DNA from: Cannabis sativa
Taxonomy: Eukaryota > Streptophyta > Magnoliopsida > Rosales > Cannabaceae
DNA length: 64,000 bases
Assembly (NCBI RefSeq): GCF_029168945.1
Contig: NC_083601.1
Coordinates: forward strand, 74,327,595 to 74,391,594
Direction of reading: 5' to 3'
Shown: positions 23,387 through 34,767 of the stretch, piece by piece
How the letters are laid out: each line of letters opens with the position of its first letter
How positions within the stretch are numbered: the first letter of the stretch is position 1
The notes under the pieces: generated by a model
The model's database searches: none
What the model was told of the DNA's origin: nothing
The model's input: the letters and a program-made list of their open reading frames with translations, nothing else
Translations under genes and position numbers: made by a program

Positions 23387-24352
23387 TTAGAAATGGTATT
23401 TCTTAAGGTGTACAACGTTCCAGCTATTTCCTATGTTTCTTCCATCTGTTGCTCGGAGTTTGTATGCCCCTTTGCCAACTATCTTTGTAATCTGGTAAGG
23501 CCCCTCCCAATTGGGTCCTAAGTTGCCTGCTCCTTCTTCCTTCGTCTTTTGGAACACTCGTCGTAGTATCCATTCTCCTTCCTTGAATTGTCGGACCCTA
23601 ATGTTCTTATTGAAATGTTGGGCCACCTTTGGCTGGTATGCTGCTATTCTGATGAGCGATTGTTCTCTCTTTTCATCTAACGAATCAAGTTTTCTATTCA
23701 TGCTCTATTGATTTAGATCATCCGTCGAGTGTTCATATCTAATGGTTGGTATTTCAATTTACCCCGGGATGACCGCTTCAGTTCTATATGTCAATGCAAA
23801 TGGGGTCTCTCCAGTCGAGGTCTTTGCTATTGTCCAGTAAGACCACAATATCCCTAGTAACTCATCTGCCCATCTCCCTTTGGCTTTCTCTTGTCGTTTC
23901 TTGAGCGTGTTGACTATTATCTTGTTGGTTGATTCTGCTTGTCCGTTTGCTTGAGGGTATCGTGGAGTTGAGAATGATAATTGTATCCCCCATTCTACAC
24001 AAAAGTTTTGGAAGTCCTTGCTTATGAATTGTGAACCGTTGTCCGTAACTATCTCCTTTGGAATTCCAAACCTGCATATTATGTTTTTCCAGATAAAGTT
24101 CTTTACCTCTCGATCTCTAACTTGTGCAAAGGCTTCAACTTCTACCAATTTGGTGAAGTAGTCAGTTAAGGCAAGTATGAATACCCTTTGTCTTGGAGTA
24201 GTTGGCATCTTGCCTACAATGTCCATCCCCCATCTCATAAATGGCAAAAGTGTAAGTGAAGAGTGGAGCTTCTCTGGAGGTAGATGAGATATTTGAGCAA
24301 ACCTTTGGCACTTGTCGCATTGTTGAACAAAATTATAGGAGTCTGCTTGCAT
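23387..24352 (-). pseudogene. Tat-lineage integrase
   Basis: The N-terminal zinc-finger end is seen as CDKCQRFAQ. The catalytic core has D in WGMDIVGKMP, D in IVTDNGSQF and E in ANGQAESTNK, the complete DDE set. A break follows near 23760, after which a second frame (23387-23701) carries the C-terminal domain (FKEGEWILRRVFQ; GPNWEGPYQI; NSWNVVHLKKY). No chromodomain follows, as expected for Tat. The break and the frameshift upstream make it a pseudogene. Confidence 0.9.
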
Positions 24353-24397
24353 GGTTGGCCAATAGTAGCCTATTGTTAGAGCTTTGTTGCATAAACT

Positions 24398-25125
24398 CTA
24401 ATGGCCTGAGTAATTTCTGCATTCACCTTGATGCAGCTCTTGGAGAATGTAATTGGATTCAGCCGGTAAGAGACATCTGAGCAATGGCCCTGAGAATGAT
24501 CGTCTGTAGAGTTTCCCATTGTATAGTGTAAATCTGGTCGTTTTAGCTCTTAGTTTTCTTGACTTGTTCTTGTCATGTGGAAGGGTTCCATTTTCTAGGT
24601 ACCGCATTATTGGTGTCATCCAGTTGTCTTGTTGAGTCAGACTTTTTACATCTTCATTGGCTTTGCATGTCGCTGGCCATTGCATTATCCCCACAAGAAT
24701 TGTGACTCCATCTTTGGTTTGAATAGATGAGCCGAGATTAGTAAGAGTGTCGGCGTGGTTGTTCTCTAGTCTTGACACTTGGTTAATGGTGAATTTTGTG
24801 AATCTTGAAATCTTGTCTTGAACAATCTGGAGGTAGGATGCCATTTTTGAATCTTTGGCCTGGTATGACCCGTTGAGTTGGTTTACGGTAAGTTGAGAAT
24901 CTGACATGACTTCAATGGTTTTGGCATTCAACTCAATGGATAGGTCTAGCCCATCGATTAACGCCTCGTATTCAGCCTCATTGTTGGTAAGTTTGAAGTC
25001 ACATTTGATTGCCCGTTGGATAACATCTCCTTAAGGGGAGGTAAGGACGATTCCTAGGCCATTCCCCTTGCTATTGCTTGATCCATCTACCGCTAGCATC
25101 CATGTCGAGTTTGTTTGCTCATTTA
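24398..25125 (-). pseudogene. Second (additional) RNase H domain of the Tat element
   Basis: Reading leftward from 25125 the frame gives LAVDGSSNSKGNGLGIVL, then a TAA stop after SP, then NNEAEYEAL, then EVMSDSQLTVNQLNG and later RLENNHADTL. These carry the acidic catalytic residues of an RNase H fold that is distinct from the RT-linked RNase H at 25385-25640. The downstream part (24398-24700) leads toward the integrase zinc finger. One in-frame stop and frame changes disable it. Confidence 0.8.
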
Positions 25126-25384
25126 AGCATAATAATTCCTTTTCTACTTGTACCTGTCCAACACAAGAAAAGTCAGCAATAAAATCTGCCAATACTGTGA
25201 CTTGATGGTCGTCCTCGGTTGATATGTTATGTCGTATTCACTGAGCTCAACAAACCACATGGTCATGCGTCCAGAAAGGTCTGGTTTGTGTAGAATGCTC
25301 CGGAGTGGGTATTGGGTCAGCACCACTCTGAGGATGACACTTGAAATAGGGCCTGAGCTTGCGCCCTGCTGTGACAAGTGCTAA

Positions 25385-26625
25385 GGCCAATTTTTCCAGC
25401 TGAGTGTATCTTGTTTCAGCATCTAGCAATGTCTTCAAAACATAGTAAATTGGTTGTTGCTTTCCTTCATCTTCTCGAACTAGTGCAGCGCTGACCGCTG
25501 CTTCTGAAACTTCCAGATACATGTACAGTGTTTCTCCATCCTTTGGCTTTGCTAGGAGTGTAGGCGGGTGAGATAGCTCTTGAGCTGTCTTAGCGCTTCT
25601 TCGCATTCCTCCATCCACACAAAGTCTTTGGTCTTTTTGAGAGTTGAAAAGAATAAGTGGCAACAGTCGGATGATTTTGAAATGAAATGGCTGAGTGCTG
25701 CTATCCTTCCGTTGAGACGTTGAATGTCTTTGATTGACTTTGGAGATTGTATATTTTTTATTGATCTTATCTGGTCTAGATTTGCTTCGATCCCTCTTTT
25801 TGTGAGGAGGTAACTTAAGAATTTTCCTGAAGAGACACCAAAAGAGCATTTAGTAGGATTAAGTTTCATATTGTATTTTTCTAATTCCTGGAATGCTTGC
25901 TTGAGGTGATCGAGGTGATTCTCTGCTGCTAAAGATTTGACAAGCATGTCGTCGATGTAAACTTCCATCGTCTTTCTAAGCATATCAGCAAACATTCGGT
26001 TGACCAGCCTTTGGTACGTGGCACCTGCATTTTTTAGTCCAAACGGCATGACTTTGTAGCAAAAAGTCCCTCGCTCAGTTATGAATGATGTCTTTTCTTG
26101 ATCATTGGGATGCATTAAGATTTGGTTATAACCGAAGAAGGCATCCATGAAACTCAACAATTCATGTCCAGCTGTTGCGTCTGCCATTATGTCGATGTGA
26201 GGAAGTGGAAATGAATCCTTTGGACATGCCTTGTTGAGATCAGTAAAGTCGATACGTACCCTCCATTTTCCATTCTTCTTCTTGACAACTACTACGTTTG
26301 CTAACCAGTCAGGATAGTCAACCTCTCTAACTAATCCCACGTCGATTAGTTTTTGTATCTCTTCATTTATCACCTTTTTGCAATCGAGTGCAAATTTACG
26401 TCTTTTTTGCCTGACCGGCGGGTAATCAAGGTCAACCTGCAACTTGTGAACAATAATGTTAGAATCAATACATGTCATGTCGTCATGGGACCATGCAAAG
26501 CAATGATGGCGTTTGATTAGGAATTCGATCAGCCTAGCTCGAAACTCAGGTGTAAGCTTTGTTCCAATCTGGACTTTATGGTTTGGGAACTCCTTGCTAA
26601 TGCACACATCATCTAGGTCTTCCAT
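25385..26625 (-). pseudogene. Tat-lineage reverse transcriptase and first RNase H
   Basis: The RT runs from 26625: KLTPEFRARLIEFL, WSHDDM (typical for the region just before RT), KKKNGKWRVRIDFTDLNKAC, the GYNQI motif, FGLKNAGATYQRL and the active site EVYIDDMLVKS. The connection and RNase H follow after a frame change (about 25640): YMYLEVSEAAVSAALV, then ETRYTQLEKLALALV and RKLRPYF. The YIDD aspartates are intact. Frame breaks near 25550-25640 and after 25385 show decay. Confidence 0.92.
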
Positions 26626-26629
26626 AATG

Positions 26630-27115
26630 GGTTCATCTGGTGCAAAGGTCGGACTAAACTGTTGTAGTTGCTATAATGTTGTCGATTTCTCTTTAGCGAG
26701 TTTTGATAACAATCACGAGCAGTTTTTTAGGCTCCCCACATTTCTTTCACTCCCCACTTGGTTGGGAACTTGATCACTTGGTGGTATGTGGATAGCACAG
26801 CTTTCATGGAATGGATCTACAATTGGTCCAAGATTGCATTATAAGCTGATGGAGAGTCAACTACAAGGAACTTCGTTTGTAGGTTGACTCCTTCTTCAAA
26901 AACGTGGAGTATAACCTCGCTGACTGAGTGTTTCTGCTCTCCACTGAACCCAACCAATAATGTGGACTTGCGGATGATGGTGGCCTCGTCGATCCCCATC
27001 TCCCTGAGAGCATTCAAAAATAAGATGTTAATAGAGCTACCGTTATCGATCAGTATACGTTTAGTAAAACAATTCGAAATAAATAAAGAAATGACTAAAG
27101 CATCATGGTGAGGAT
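26630..27115 (-). pseudogene. Tat-lineage aspartic protease
   Basis: Reading leftward from about 27115 the frame gives ISNCFTKRILIDNGSSINIL, with the catalytic DNGSS at about 27034-27050 in place of the common DTG; this variant is usual in Tat elements. LVGFSGE and FLVVDSPSAYNAIL follow (26817-27017), matching the flap and the C-terminal hydrophobic part of retropepsins. A TAG interrupts the frame after DQL at 26817. It would have processed the gag-pol polyprotein. Confidence 0.85.
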
Positions 27116-27196
27116 TAAGAAAATTTCAAGCTTCGTCATCCATGAAGTTGATGGTTTGGCCGTTATAGGTTGCTGGTTGTTTCTTTGGTCTACCCT

Positions 27197-29137
27197 CTAT
27201 CCGACTATTTCGCGTGCATGCCTCTTAGCGGCTGAGTATGTTATGCCGCTGACCTCTGATCCTCCAGAGATGACATTACATGTCCAGGTGTGCTGAGGTG
27301 GCTCTGGTGGTGTTATCAGCCTCTTGTCTGCTTCCGTCACGATCGTCTTTCCCTTGTCTGATAAAAAATCTCGCAATTGACCTTTGCACAAGAGTCCATC
27401 CACTTCATACCTTAATGCTACGCACTCTGGAGTGGTATGTCTGTGGTCATTATGAAATTCACACCACTTTGTCGTGTCGCGCATTGCTGCTGGTTTTTTA
27501 ATCCTTTCAGGCCACTTGACTTGGTTTCCCATTCCCTTCATTACTACAACTACTTCGACAAGGCCAATGTTTAGGTTGTATTCAGGAATCGGTCCCTTGT
27601 CAGATTCCCTCATCCGTCGAGGTAGTGTTGTCTTGGCAATGTAATCCCTTGGTCTGTGTGATTGGGTGGAGTTCTCGCTATCTCTGTATGACCGTGATTT
27701 GTTGGTTGGATAAGGTTTTGAATAATGGTAGGACTGGCATCGCTCTACCCTCTTTGGTACTCTACTGTCGCGAGAGTAAGAGTAGGATGTTGTCGATTGT
27801 CTATTGGATTCGTCTTCCTCCCACTTGATTTGCGCCCAAGCTTTGGCAAGCATGTCCTCCATTGTCTTGCATGGATATTTTGTCAATTCTTTGTAAAGGT
27901 TAAATTCTATCAGCATGCCTTTACGGAAGGCAGTAATGGTTGTGTCCACGTTGCATGTTGTGATGGAAACTTTTTCAGCATTGAATCTTGCCACATAGTC
28001 TCGTAAGGATTCGCCTCTCCTTTGTTTGATGCGGTATAGGTCATCTAACAGTGTCTCCAATTTCCTGCTGCTCGCAAATTGTTCTCCAAAAACATCCGTT
28101 AATTGAGCAAAAAAAGAAATCAAATTATTGGGTAAATTCATATACCATTGGAGGGTTGGGCTAGCCAAGCTAGACCCAAACCCCTTACACATGCATGCCT
28201 CGCGCAACTCACGAGGGATGGCGGCAGTGAACATCCTTTGCTTATAACTAGCTATATGATCATTTGGATCGGTTGTTCCGTCGTACATCCTCATTAATGG
28301 GAAGACAAGCTTCTTTGGCATCTCGACCAATGCAATGGCATCAACAAAAGGTGAGTCGGCAAAACTGCTAGGCAAACTTTTCTTTATTGGTGTTGGAACC
28401 CCTAGGATACGTTGGATCATTGCTTCCATCCCTTCGAACGTCCGAGCGATTGCTCATTCAATCAAATCCTCCTAATCTAGAGTATGAATGGTGGTATGAC
28501 ATGCATCAACAGAAGATGGAATCAGATTGGAGTTTAGCATAACCTGTGTGGCGATTTTTGTGATGGTGGGATTCCTTCAAGAGGAGACGTTGTTGAAGGA
28601 TCAGATGTTGTAGTGCTATAACCCCCAAGTTGCTAGTCGTTGGGAGGCTGACTGTAGGCAGGCCAGTTGTAGGAAGGCTGACCATAGGCAGACCAGTTGT
28701 AGGAAGGCTGACTGTAGGCAAGCCAGTTGTAGGAAGGCTGACCGTAGGTAGGCCAGTTGTAGGGAGACTGATCGTAGGCAGGTCAGAGGCCACGTTGCTG
28801 GTCGTTAGACCTCCAGTGTTTGTCCCATCTGTTTGCATATCAGTATGTTCAGATTGCTGAGGTTGAGAACCTCCTACGACAGAATGACTTCCTAACATTA
28901 GAGTCGATGTCCCTCTGAGTGTTTACTGATCAGAGACTTGGGTCTCTGTTCTTATAGGAGTTAAGTCTAGTGATGCCATTGGTGTAATTGGAACTCGGTA
29001 ACGACTTTGAGCAACACCAGGAGTCGTCATGGTAGCCTTCAGTGACTCCATTTGTGATTTTATTGCGGCATTTTCACTCTTAAATGTTGCGTTCTCCTCC
29101 TTAAAGGTTGCATTTTCTCGCTCAAGAATTCCAGTTG
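27197..29137 (-). pseudogene. Tat-lineage gag with Pro/Thr-rich repeat, 5' truncated
   Basis: At the right end a heptad-like coiled coil is visible (ENATFKEENATFKSENAA, 29040-29125), cut by the copia LTR at 29138. Next, 28640-28800 encodes about five units of a 10-residue repeat (LPTTGLPTVS). The main open frame (27197-28429, 410 codons) has the capsid core ([47 protein letters not shown]) and a [15 protein letters not shown] zinc-binding motif near its end. Frame changes separate these blocks. Confidence 0.88.
28640..28790 (-). repeat. 30-bp minisatellite inside gag
   Basis: Units of 30 bp (GGCTGACTGTAGGCAGGCCA then GTTGTAGGAA on the plus strand) repeat about five times with few changes and encode LPTTGLPTVS on the minus strand. 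The unit length is a multiple of three, so copy-number change would keep the frame. Confidence 0.85.
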
Positions 29138-31033
29138 TGTTGGGTTTTATACCCTAAATAAAACTCTATTTCAATGTAATCCATTTTATTCAACATCAAT
29201 AAAGAAACAGAAGTATTTTTCATTCATTTGTGTATGTTTTGGTTCATGTTATCAATTGCTTGTCTATTTGATTTATAAATTCATCTGAAACCCTTTTCAC
29301 ATACTTGATCCTGTTTATTGTGTTGTCAACACATTGGAAAGTAAACATGACTATGTGAATAAAGATTCCTAGATTTATTAGACACAGGGTTTTACTGATA
29401 TGATAATCTACAACAGAGTGTACTTGCATTTGGAGAAATGCTATGTTCTTTCCAGAGCATTGGTTAAAGTAAAGCTCAGGTTGGGTGCATGGAGTATGCA
29501 TCGGAAGGGACCGATATTGAACGTTGACTTAGATTTATTAAACTTACCGTAATATCTATTCAAGTCAATATTGCCTAGTTGATCCTAGATCAAATGATCT
29601 TAATCCTATTATGATTACGCTCAATCTTAAGAGGTTATTCATGTTCTTTGATTTGTTAGTTAAGCCTACTTTTAGGTCAGGGTGATACGTACATTTTGGG
29701 AACACGGTAGTGCAATTGAGTGGAAGCGCTAGCATATACATGGAATCTATAGCTTCTATCTGGCGAATAGTAAGTAAAGGATGATCTCCTTCGAGCTTGA
29801 CCAAACGAAAATAAATGGTGGAGTACTCATTTCACATAAGATGAAATATCATTTATACGGGGTCAAGTGTTTTAAGGATAAAATACATTGTAGGGTGTAA
29901 CGGTAATCTAATCCTTTTACAGTGTAGATCATTCATATAGAGGATCATTGATCAAATTAGGATTATAACAATGGATAACTAATGATGTGTCTATATGGTG
30001 GAACATATAGAGCATTCTATATACTGATAGTGCAATTCTAAGTTCTATGCGTGGATTCAATGAAGAATTAATAAGTCAGTGAATTTAGGTTATAAATTCT
30101 TGATCTGCTTATTGGAAGCTCGGTTATATAGACCCATGGTCCCCCCACTAGTTGAGATAATATTGCTTGTAAGACTCATATAATTGGTTTTGATTAATCA
30201 ATTATAATTCTCAAATTAGACTATGTCTATTTGTGAAATTTTCACTAAGTAAGGGCGAAATTGTAAAGAAAGAGTTTTAGGGGCATATTTGTTAATTATG
30301 ATACTTTGTATGGTTCAATTAATAAATATGATAAATGACAATATTATTTAATAATTATTTATAGTTATCAAATAGTTAGAATTGGCATTTAAATGGTTAA
30401 ATTTGAAAATTGGCGTTTTTGAGAAAATGAGATGCAGAAATGATAGAACTGCAAAATTGCAAAAGTGAGGCCCAAATCCATATAGCCATGGCCGGCCACT
30501 TTTATAGGGTTTATCATCTGATATTTTCATTATTTTAATGCCAAATAATTCAAACCTAACCCTAGTGAATGCTATAAATAGGTAGTGAAGGCTTCAGGAA
30601 ATTTACACTTAACTTTCACACTTTCATTCAGAGAAAAACCTGAGCCTTCTCTTTCTAAACCCTAGCCGCCACTTCTTACTCTTCTTCTTCCTTCATAATT
30701 TTGAACCACTTAGTGATTAGAGTAGTGCCCACACACAGCAAGTGATACCTCAATCATAGTGAGGAAGATTGTGAAGAAAGACATTCAACAAGAAGGAGTT
30801 TCAGCACTAAAGAAGGAGAGAAAGAGATCCAGGTTCAGATCTTGATAATACTCTGCGACAGAAAGGATACAAGGGTTAGAGATCTGAACGGAATGAGACA
30901 TTTAATTCTGCTGCACCCAATATAAGATACTTTTTATGTGTTTATTTAATAATCGTTTTAGAATTTCATATTTAGGGTGTTAATCAACATACTTGTGAGT
31001 AGATCTAAGATCCTAGTAAAATAATTTCCAACA
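29138..31033 (+). repeat. 5' LTR of copy 3
   Basis: Starts TGTTGGGTTTTATACCC and ends ATAATTTCCAACA, 1896 bp. It is clearly diverged from the young LTRs at 53462 and 61812, with many substitutions in the first 150 bp, and closer there to the older LTR at 52601. It has the same TATAAATAG box at about 30584. Confidence 0.93.
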
Positions 31034-31035
31034 AC

Positions 31036-31048
31036 TGGCCTTAGAGCT
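31036..31048 (+). other. Degenerate primer-binding site of copy 3
   Basis: The sequence TGGCCTTAGAGCT occupies the place of the initiator tRNA-Met site TGGTATCAGAGCC seen at 55358 in the young copy. Four changes in 13 bases should impair priming. Confidence 0.7.
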
Positions 31049-33790
31049 ATGGTAATTGATTTGCTTGCAAGAAATTTGGACTTAAAACGATTTGTTTGAT
31101 GTTTTGGATGGTATCATGTTGTTTTGAGTGTTGTTTGATGATTTATTGATGTTTGTGAATTTTCGTGAACAATAATTGAATATCTGTTTCTGGAATTATT
31201 TTTATTGGATAGTATAGAAAAAATTAAGCAATTTACTTTTTTACAGAACTCAATTTCGATTTAATTTGAATTAGTTATGATTTTTTGAAGTTTCGAAAAA
31301 TATCAGGAGTCGTGCATCATCACACGCGCGCGCGGACGAGGGGCAACCTTCAGACAACACGCGCACAGACAAGATTCTTGCCTGAAACCGAGCCTCGCAC
31401 GCGTGGAGAGGCTGCTAGCAACCTCCTGCATCGAGGTTTCTCGGTCATGCATGCTGATGCGCGCGCGCGGACAGTATGCAATGCATACTGTCCGTACAGC
31501 TCGTAATTTTTTCGTTTTTCTTCAATTTTTCATGCTATTTCATGGATTTAACTTCCGATTTTTTGTGTAGTTTTGTATTTAGATATTTACTATTCCTAAT
31601 TCAATTCTAAATATCATAATTAAATTAATTAATTTTTTTAAAATTAATTCATAATATTAGTGTAATTTGAATTTGAAAATAGTAAATATCTATCTTTTTT
31701 GCTTAATTATCTATCTTATTTTAAATTTGATTATATCTAATCTTATTTTTTAAATTTAAGGTCAGATTTTAAATTTTAAATTAAATATTTTTTTTAAATA
31801 ATTTGACCTTATTTAAATTTAAAATAAGATAACTGTATAATCATGTAATTTTAAATAGAAGTAAGATATTTTACTAACTTTTAAATTTTGTTATTTTATT
31901 TATTTAAATTAAATCATAAAATCTGAAAAAGATATTTATTTATCTTTTTTATTTTTATTGAATATTTAATTTATAAAATAAAAATAAATTTTTAAAAGTA
32001 GTTAGCAAATTTTGAAATGATCTTTATGTTAGTTGAAACCTAATTTTTCAAAATTGTAGGTTTAATTTTAAATATTATTTTATTAATTTCGAAAATATTT
32101 ATATTTTATTATATTATTATTATTTTTCGAAAATAATTTTTTTAAAAAATTATTTTTCAAAATTTCATTATTTAAAATTAAATAAATCCTACATCCAACT
32201 ATCCAGCTAACCTTGTTGGAGGAGTATGTGTTTTAGCTTGTTTGTAAGTTTTATAAAACCTATTATTGCTTGATTGCAAATAGTCATGGTTAACTTGTTG
32301 ACAGATCCAATGATCTGATTTTAACTCATGGTTCCATTGGTCGAGTAAATAATTTGTAACAGGTAATTTTTACAATCTTCTTTCATCTGTGTATGACCTA
32401 GCAACATGATAGGATCCATCCAAATTGTGTGCCTGTGTGAGCCTATATGTTTAATTTTGTTATAGATGCATATAGGTTGTTGTTGCTAAATAAAACATCA
32501 TAGTTTTTGATAGATTTTATTTAGGCCCATTTAGGTTTGGGCCTATTCAATTAATAACAGTTGTTCATTTTAAGGTTAAATTCCTCTCTTTTGGGCCTTG
32601 TGTGAGAGTTGGGAGCCATAGAAGTGGGTACGACATATTGAACCCAGCACCCCCTCACATGAACTACCCCAATTGTGAAGGCTCATTTGCCTGATTTGAA
32701 TAACTGTACTAGGTTAATTACACTAGTTTAACCTAATAAAATTGATTAGCAACATAATTAATTTCATTTATTTTGAAATTAATTTAAGAAAACCATAGTT
32801 TAAAGGATTTTATTCTAAGCTAAACTATATGTATTTTCTTGTATTTAATTAAATATAGAATTTTAACCATCTAGATTCTTTCTGAAGCTTAATTTAAATT
32901 TTTCATTAAATATTCCTATTTAAGTTGATATTTAGTTATCTATAACTAATCAACTTAAATCTGAATATCTTTTGAATTTAAAATTTCAAAATTAAGTTGA
33001 GGAATTTTAGGAATTGGTTATTAAGATTCTTTAGATATTTTTTAAGTTGATATTTTTTTCAAATATTAACTTAAAATGGAATATTTTCAAAATTAAGTGG
33101 TTACAACTTAATTTTTATTTAATTAAATCTAATTTGAAAGATATTTAAGTTGATTTTTTAGATTCTTCTAAAACAACTTAAACAAGATATTTTCAAATTT
33201 GTTCCATTTTATTCGAATTTATTTTTCGAATTTAAATAATAATTGAAATTTAATTAAAGTTGATTTTTTATTTAAACCAACTTTAATTTGTAATTTTTCA
33301 TTATTATTATACGGAGTAAATGATTAAATAAAATACATATTTTAAAATAATGAGCTTTAATCAAGAGACATTCGATCTCCATTGTTGGTTTTACATAGCG
33401 TTTGTTTTAGTGAGTAATCCTCCCTAATGGAAGAACGTTCATTAGCAAGTTCGCACCGTTTAATCTCGAAAGATAAGTAGCTTTGTAAGTGTTTTATATG
33501 CTATAGATCACCCTAATGGTGGCGACCATATTTGACTTGCAAAATATGAAACAATGGTGGAAGCTCATAAGATAGAATTGCCTTGACTCTCGCCTAAACG
33601 GGACAACGCTGAATTCCAATCTTGATCGAATAAAAGGTTGCTAGAATGATTATCATTTTAGATGAGTTGACAACTCTATTCAATGGATGATGCTTTGACT
33701 CTCGCCTAAACGGGACACTGTATCAGTTTGTTGAAAACCTTGGAAAATAAACTATGTTAGATTTAGTATTTTTATAACATATGTGATTAT
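31049..33790 (+). other. Non-coding leader of copy 3
   Basis: Collinear in large part with 55371-59110 of the complete copy but shorter. It has an insertion with alternating purine-pyrimidine CG runs (31320-31470, CACACGCGCGCGCGG and GATGCGCGCGCGCGG) that is missing from the complete copy. The 33340-33740 part carries the two CTCTCGCCTAAACGGGACA motifs and is of the same type as in copy 1. No gene is seen. Confidence 0.75.
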
Positions 33791-34767
33791 TTGTTATTTT
33801 CTGAACATGTGTATGAATTTATGAACCAAAACCTTACTTCTGTTTTATTGATGTGTTGTAGTGCCAATATGAATAACCCTCACCCCGATCCTCTCCTAGT
33901 TAATATCTTAGCAAAAGAACTCTATAGTGTGAAAATGCATCCTGGTAGTTGCATAAACTCGCACCTGTTGATGATGAATCTTAAGTTCCAAAAGGAAAAT
34001 CTACTAGGGATTGATTTATCAAGAGAACAATGGGTCCAATTCATTCTTAATAGTCTTCCTCCTGAGTATAATGAATTTGTTGTTTCTTACATGATCAACA
34101 ATTTCAACTCCTCCGACATGGACAAGCTTGAAGCAGAATTACGAGCCCATGAACGGAATCTGATTGCAATGGGTCCTCCTGGGTTTGCAAATCTTAATCA
34201 GAGGAAAAGGATTAAGCATGAAGGCTCTAGCAAAGCTGCTTCCTCAAGTACAATTATCAGACATAATCTTCTATGTTCGAATTGTAATGAAAAGGGACAT
34301 CAAGAAGAACGATGTCCCCGGCTTCTAAACAATTCAAATGAAGGTAATGATTTTGTCTTTGAATCATGTGCTTTAGAGAACGAAAAATCCGCTTGGATTG
34401 TTGATTCTGGGTCTACTAACCATGTATGTTCTTCACTGCAGCTGCTTGAAACTTGGGAAAATCTGCTTCCAGAAGAGTTAAAGCTTAAAGTTGGTAATGG
34501 CGAGTTAGTGTCGGTCAAAGCTAGAGGAAAATCCCGCATCAAGTTTCAACAAAGATTTTTAATTTTAGAAAATGTTTTATTTATTCCCAACTTTAGTAGA
34601 AACTTGATTAGTGTCTCATGTTTGCAAACACAATCTTATATTTTGAATTTTTTGAGTTCTAACTGTTCAATTTCTCGTAATGGATTTCAAATATGTGTTG
34701 CTACCATGGAACAAGGGCTTTATGTTTTAAGACCAAATACACAAATCTCATTAAACAGTGAACTTTT
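33791..34767 (+). pseudogene. Copia gag (internally deleted) fused to protease start
   Basis: The frame is open from 33791; a more natural gag start is ATG at 33869 (MNNPHPDP). The N-terminal third of gag is missing, since the leader runs directly into the middle part (ILAKELYSVKM, REQWVQFILNSLPPEYNEFV). A CCHC zinc knuckle follows (CSNCNEKGHQEERC), then the copia-type protease active site WIVDSGSTNHVCS, then KVGNGELVSVKARGK and LFIPNFSRNLISVSCL. The frame ends within the inverted LTR a few codons past NSELF. The gag and protease parts look well preserved, but integrase and RT are lost. Confidence 0.88.

Larger units (their letters stand above)
23214..29137 (-). mobile_element. Ty3/gypsy Tat-lineage retrotransposon, decayed and truncated
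   Basis: From right to left on the minus strand the order is gag, protease, RT, RNase H, a second RNase H, integrase. The additional RNase H between RNase H and integrase marks the Tat (Ogre/Retand) lineage. The frame is broken at many points. 23214-23386 has no coding sequence but contains a short inverted motif (CGTGGAAACCCTTTCGGG...CCACGGG) and probably belongs to the 3' LTR or untranslated end. The 5' LTR and start of gag are missing: the element is cut at 29137 by the copia insertion, and no continuation appears beyond that insertion. Confidence 0.88.
29138..34767 (+). mobile_element. Ty1/copia element with partial gag-protease (copy 3), 3' truncated
   Basis: A full 5' LTR of the TGTTGGG family (29138-31033) is followed by a degenerate primer site, an AT-rich leader and a gag-protease frame that stops abruptly at 34767, where an inverted LTR of the same family begins. 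Integrase, RT and RNase H are absent. It interrupts the Tat gag at 29137 (possible left duplication AGTTG, 29133-29137); no right partner is seen. It is the only copy here that shows which protein genes the family once had. Confidence 0.88.
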
